A stretch of DNA of 64,000 bases from an uncultured Ruminiclostridium sp. (GTDB lineage Bacteria; Bacillota; Clostridia; Oscillospirales; Ruminococcaceae). Below the pieces are notes generated by a model. That model had not been told where the DNA came from. It made no database searches and saw only the letters and a program-made list of their open reading frames with translations. The position numbers and the translations under genes are program-made. Location of the stretch: the NCBI GenBank assembly GCA_947623915.1, contig CANQIB010000006.1, positions 61,525-125,524 on the forward strand, in the 5' to 3' direction. Shown here one piece after another: positions 61,803-64,000 of this stretch (positions are counted from its first letter, which is position 1; every line of letters begins with the position of its first letter).

Positions 61803-62873
61803 ATGGCAACAAACAAGCTGACAAAGAAAGAGCGTTTTGCCGGCTGTCTGCTGGGCTTGGCGCTGGGCGACTCTCTTGGTTATGAGGTCAAAGGCAAAAG
61901 CTACAAGCAGATAAAAAAAGACTACGGGAAAAAGGGCATAACCAAACCGGTACGCTCAAAGCAGGCGAAAGCGGCGCTTGTATCGGACGAAACGCAGCTA
62001 ATGCTGTTTACCGCACACGGTATCCTTTGGACCTGCGCGGTAGGAGGAACTACCGCGTCGGATTATTCCAACAACGTGTTTCTCGCTTTGCAGCAATGGC
62101 TTTACACCCAGTTGGGAAAAACGGCAAGCCCGTCCTATGACAGCGTTATAGAGGCGGACGGAGCGGAATATCCCTGCCCGCTGCTGGATCTTGACGAGCT
62201 GTACAAAAAGCGCGGTCCTACCAAGGCGTTGATACAGACGTTAAGCTCCCAGACGGACATGAATTACGGACGCCCCGGCTCTCACATAAACGGCAGCAAG
62301 CTGTTTGACTGCGTGCCGAGAAACGCCCCCGCCGGACTGTTTTTCTCCTGCAATCCGCTGCTCGCGTTCAAGACCGGCTGCCTGTTTGCCGCGATAACGC
62401 ACGGCGATCCTACCGGCTATCTTTCCGCCGGCTGCTTTGCGGCAATGCTGGCGTATATAGTGAACGGCGAAAGCATTGAAAAAGCGGCGCTGAGATGTAT
62501 GAAGATACTTACCGACTATGAGGGATATGACGAGTGCTATGCCGCGATAAATCACGCTTTGGAGCTGGTGGAGGACGACAACACCTCCCCGCTTACCGCG
62601 GTGAGCGAGCTGGGCGGCGGGAACACTGCCGAAAGCGCGCTTGCCATCGGGCTGTACTGCGCCTGCGTACATTATGATTTTGAAAGCGCGGTGCAGCTTG
62701 CCGCAAATCAGGACGGCAACTCCGACGCCTGCGCCGCTGTCGCGGGTGCGCTCAAGGGCGCATATGTAGGCTATCACGGACTGCCCGCAAGGTGGATAAG
62801 CGAAGTACAGCTTACCGCGACGGTAAAGGAATACGCGTTGCAGCTTTGCAAATCCGCCCCCAGAAAAGCGTAA
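61803..62873 (+). CDS. ADP-ribosylglycohydrolase-like protein with altered metal-ligand positions
   Basis: A 356-residue DraG/ARH-fold protein. RFAGCLLGLALGDSLG is the conserved first helix. The first metal motif reads SDET (61-64) where active relatives usually have SDDT or TDDT. The C-terminal motif reads GNSDA (305-309) where they have GDSDS or GDTDT. Two ligand positions are therefore changed. It may still be active with altered metal binding, or bind ADP-ribose without cleaving it. Last gene of the GH36-WYL-DUF3810 operon. AAGGAAGG precedes the ATG. Confidence 0.87.
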   Translation: MATNKLTKKERFAGCLLGLALGDSLGYEVKGKSYKQIKKDYGKKGITKPVRSKQAKAALVSDETQLMLFTAHGILWTCAVGGTTASDYSNNVFLALQQWLYTQLGKTASPSYDSVIEADGAEYPCPLLDLDELYKKRGPTKALIQTLSSQTDMNYGRPGSHINGSKLFDCVPRNAPAGLFFSCNPLLAFKTGCLFAAITHGDPTGYLSAGCFAAMLAYIVNGESIEKAALRCMKILTDYEGYDECYAAINHALELVEDDNTSPLTAVSELGGGNTAESALAIGLYCACVHYDFESAVQLAANQDGNSDACAAVAGALKGAYVGYHGLPARWISEVQLTATVKEYALQLCKSAPRKA

Positions 62874-62883
62874 AAAGAACAAA

Positions 62884-62910
62884 AAAATCCCCGCATTTGC
62901 GGGGATTTTT
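62884..62910. terminator. bidirectional terminator between the ADP-ribosylglycohydrolase and folA genes
   Basis: Arms AAAATCCCCGC and GCGGGGATTTT around ATTT, with T-runs on both strands. Confidence 0.88.
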
Positions 62911-62912
62911 GT

Positions 62913-63392
62913 TTATATCCTGACATATTCGTCATATCTGAACGGGTACGCTTCGGTGGTTATTATCTCGCCCTCCGAGATCTTTTTCCACCCCTCCAGC
63001 TTGTCGGGGTCGGGGAAAAAGGTGTCCGCGTCAAAGCTGTGCAGTATTCGGGTGATATGCAGCTTGTCGCAATATCCGATAAGCTGTTCGTATACGCTGC
63101 CGCCGCCCAGTACAAATATCGGTCGGTCGGCAGTCTTGGAGTAGTCAAGAAAATCCTCCAAGGAGGTAAAACACCTTATTTCGGGAAAATTTTCGGGGTG
63201 GGAAGTGATAACCAGATTTTCCCTGTCCGGCAGGGGTCTGCGCGGAAAGGACAGATACGTCTTGCTCCCCATGACTATAATGTTTCCCACCGTCATGGCG
63301 CGCAGTCTTTTAAGATCCGGAGAAAGATGCGCCAGCAGGTCGCCGTTTTTGCCTATTCCGTTGTTTTGGTCTATCGCCGCGATTATCTCCAT
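62913..63392 (-). CDS. folA: dihydrofolate reductase
   Basis: NADPH-dependent reductase of 159 residues making tetrahydrofolate. EIIAAIDQNNGIGKNGDLLAH, SPDLKRLRAMT with the active-site Asp, IIVMGSKTYLSFP, RPLPDRENLVITS and VLGGGSVYEQLI match the family. The usual cofactor Arg of MGRKT is Ser here, and the substrate-loop Trp of LPWHL is Ala; similar changes occur in other clostridial enzymes. It starts 4 bp after the FN3-protein stop, sharing AAAGGTGA, so the two are translationally coupled. Confidence 0.93.
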   Translation of the reverse strand: MEIIAAIDQNNGIGKNGDLLAHLSPDLKRLRAMTVGNIIVMGSKTYLSFPRRPLPDRENLVITSHPENFPEIRCFTSLEDFLDYSKTADRPIFVLGGGSVYEQLIGYCDKLHITRILHSFDADTFFPDPDKLEGWKKISEGEIITTEAYPFRYDEYVRI

Positions 63393-63396
63393 ACCG

Positions 63397-64000
63397 TCAC
63401 CTTTTTGTCGAAAACGTCTTTGTCGCGCTGAAATTGCCGTATACCGTTGAAGTGCCTATCTTCTTATAAGCGCGAATACGGAATTTATACTTTGTGCCTG
63501 CCGAAAGGCTCTTTACCGTGTAGGAGGTTTTTGTGTTGCCTGAAATGGTATAAGTGACCCACTTTCCGCCCTTGTATATCTGTAACTGATAGCCGGTAGC
63601 GGAGGCGTTTTTTGACCAGCCTATCTTTAATGAATTTCTGCCCTGCGCCGCCAGCTTAAAGCCGCTCATGTTCGAGGGCGCGGTTATCGCGGTTATCGTC
63701 TTGTACGAGCCGTACACCGTCGTGCCGCTTATAGTTTTCATAGGACGGATACGCACATTGTACTTTGTTCCCGCGCTGAGCCCGCTGATAGTGTATGCAG
63801 TGGTCGCGCCGCTCTTTATGTTGTAAGTTACCCATTTGCCGCTCTTGTATATTTGCAGCTGATAACCCGTAGCGGAGGTATTTCTGCTCCAGCTGAATTT
63901 CAGCGCGCCGATACCGCGAGTGTGCAGCTTAAAGCCGCTCATGTTCGAGGGAGAGGTTATAGCGGTTATCGTCTTGTACGAGCCGTACACCGTCGTGCCG
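63397..64000 (-). CDS. FN3-repeat surface or secreted protein, C-terminal part
   Basis: C-terminal 201 residues of a protein whose start lies beyond the window. Two complete fibronectin type III-like units of 91 residues and the start of another are visible. Each runs from TVYGSYKTITAI through MSGFKL and SATGYQLQIYKGGKWVTY to SAGTKYNVRIR. The DNA repeat period is 273 bp, with stretches identical between copies. The last unit ends STKR with no anchor motif. Such repeats act as spacers in clostridial extracellular proteins; the catalytic or binding part must be upstream. Coupled to folA. Confidence 0.85.
   Translation of the reverse strand, partial: GTTVYGSYKTITAITSPSNMSGFKLHTRGIGALKFSWSRNTSATGYQLQIYKSGKWVTYNIKSGATTAYTISGLSAGTKYNVRIRPMKTISGTTVYGSYKTITAITAPSNMSGFKLAAQGRNSLKIGWSKNASATGYQLQIYKGGKWVTYTISGNTKTSYTVKSLSAGTKYKFRIRAYKKIGTSTVYGNFSATKTFSTKR
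63661..64000. repeat. 273-bp tandem repeats of the FN3 gene
   Basis: GCCGCTCATGTTCGAGG occurs at 63661 and 63934, and the following 50-60 bases differ at only a few positions. The array continues out of the window. Confidence 0.85.

Noticed and set aside
1..64000. tRNA or rRNA genes, CRISPR arrays, insertion sequences, integrases or phage genes
   Set aside because: Gaps between genes are short and none shows a tRNA fold, a spaced repeat array, or terminal inverted repeats with a transposase; all recognised genes are chromosomal functions.

Overview
The window reads as one stretch of a Clostridia chromosome, most like the Ruminococcaceae/Oscillospiraceae group. This placement is inferred from gene content and protein style, not from a database search. 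The organism should form endospores: it carries spoIIAA-spoIIAB-sigF, both dipicolinate synthase subunits and a SleB-type cortex-lytic hydrolase. It also has Gram-positive surface-polymer genes (TagF-like, LicD-like, TagGH-like). Base composition is roughly balanced. One tagF-like gene (about 23.2-24.5 kb) is visibly AT-richer. I see no insertion sequence, prophage, CRISPR array, rRNA or tRNA gene.

Layout. 0-12 kb is an origin-proximal block: gyrB (5' end missing), two small membrane-protein genes, gyrA, mnmG, rsmG, a Noc-like ParB paralogue, soj, spo0J and serS. Three parS-like 16-mers are scattered through it. 12-14 kb is an ABC transporter pair. 14-18 kb holds a SleB-like hydrolase (minus strand), a TagGH/Wzm-Wzt polysaccharide exporter, UDP-galactopyranose mutase, and a divergent phosphoribosyltransferase on the minus strand behind a structured leader. 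18.7-20.2 kb is the spoIIA operon. 20.2-31 kb, all on the minus strand, is two linked transcription units: secA2-like > mnmE > tagF-like, then licD-like > tagF-like > ispD/tarI-like > acyltransferase > SDR. Together they probably build and decorate a phosphopolyol or teichoic-acid-like surface polymer. 31-36.6 kb is a heterodimeric ABC exporter, a trigger-factor/FKBP-like protein, a thioredoxin and a repeat-bearing lipoprotein.

36.7-41 kb (minus) is an operon joining indolepyruvate ferredoxin oxidoreductase (iorAB) to agmatine-to-putrescine genes (aguA, aguB). 41-44 kb has a cation/proton antiporter and minus-strand dpaAB with a mother-cell-type promoter candidate. 44-50 kb carries glycogen phosphorylase, a GH13 neopullulanase-like enzyme and a carboxynorspermidine/saccharopine dehydrogenase, which may use the putrescine made by AguAB. 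50-54 kb is the lower-glycolysis run pgk-tpiA-gpmI with a stable hairpin in each junction. 54-57 kb is glmU, an alpha/beta hydrolase and an orphan secreted protein behind a palindrome-covered promoter. 57-63 kb is an operon of alpha-galactosidase, a WYL regulator, a DUF3810 membrane protein and an ADP-ribosylglycohydrolase-like protein with altered metal-ligand positions. The window ends in folA and the C-terminal part of an FN3-repeat protein, both minus strand.

The least explained parts are the WYL/DUF3810/ADP-ribosylglycohydrolase unit, the orphan secreted protein, the PRPP-loop-degenerate phosphoribosyltransferase, and the LicD-like protein whose N-terminal half looks like a decayed SDR domain. 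Gene starts were chosen from ribosome-binding sites and family N-termini. Most promoters given are near-consensus -35/-10 pairs with 16-17 bp spacers, read by eye.
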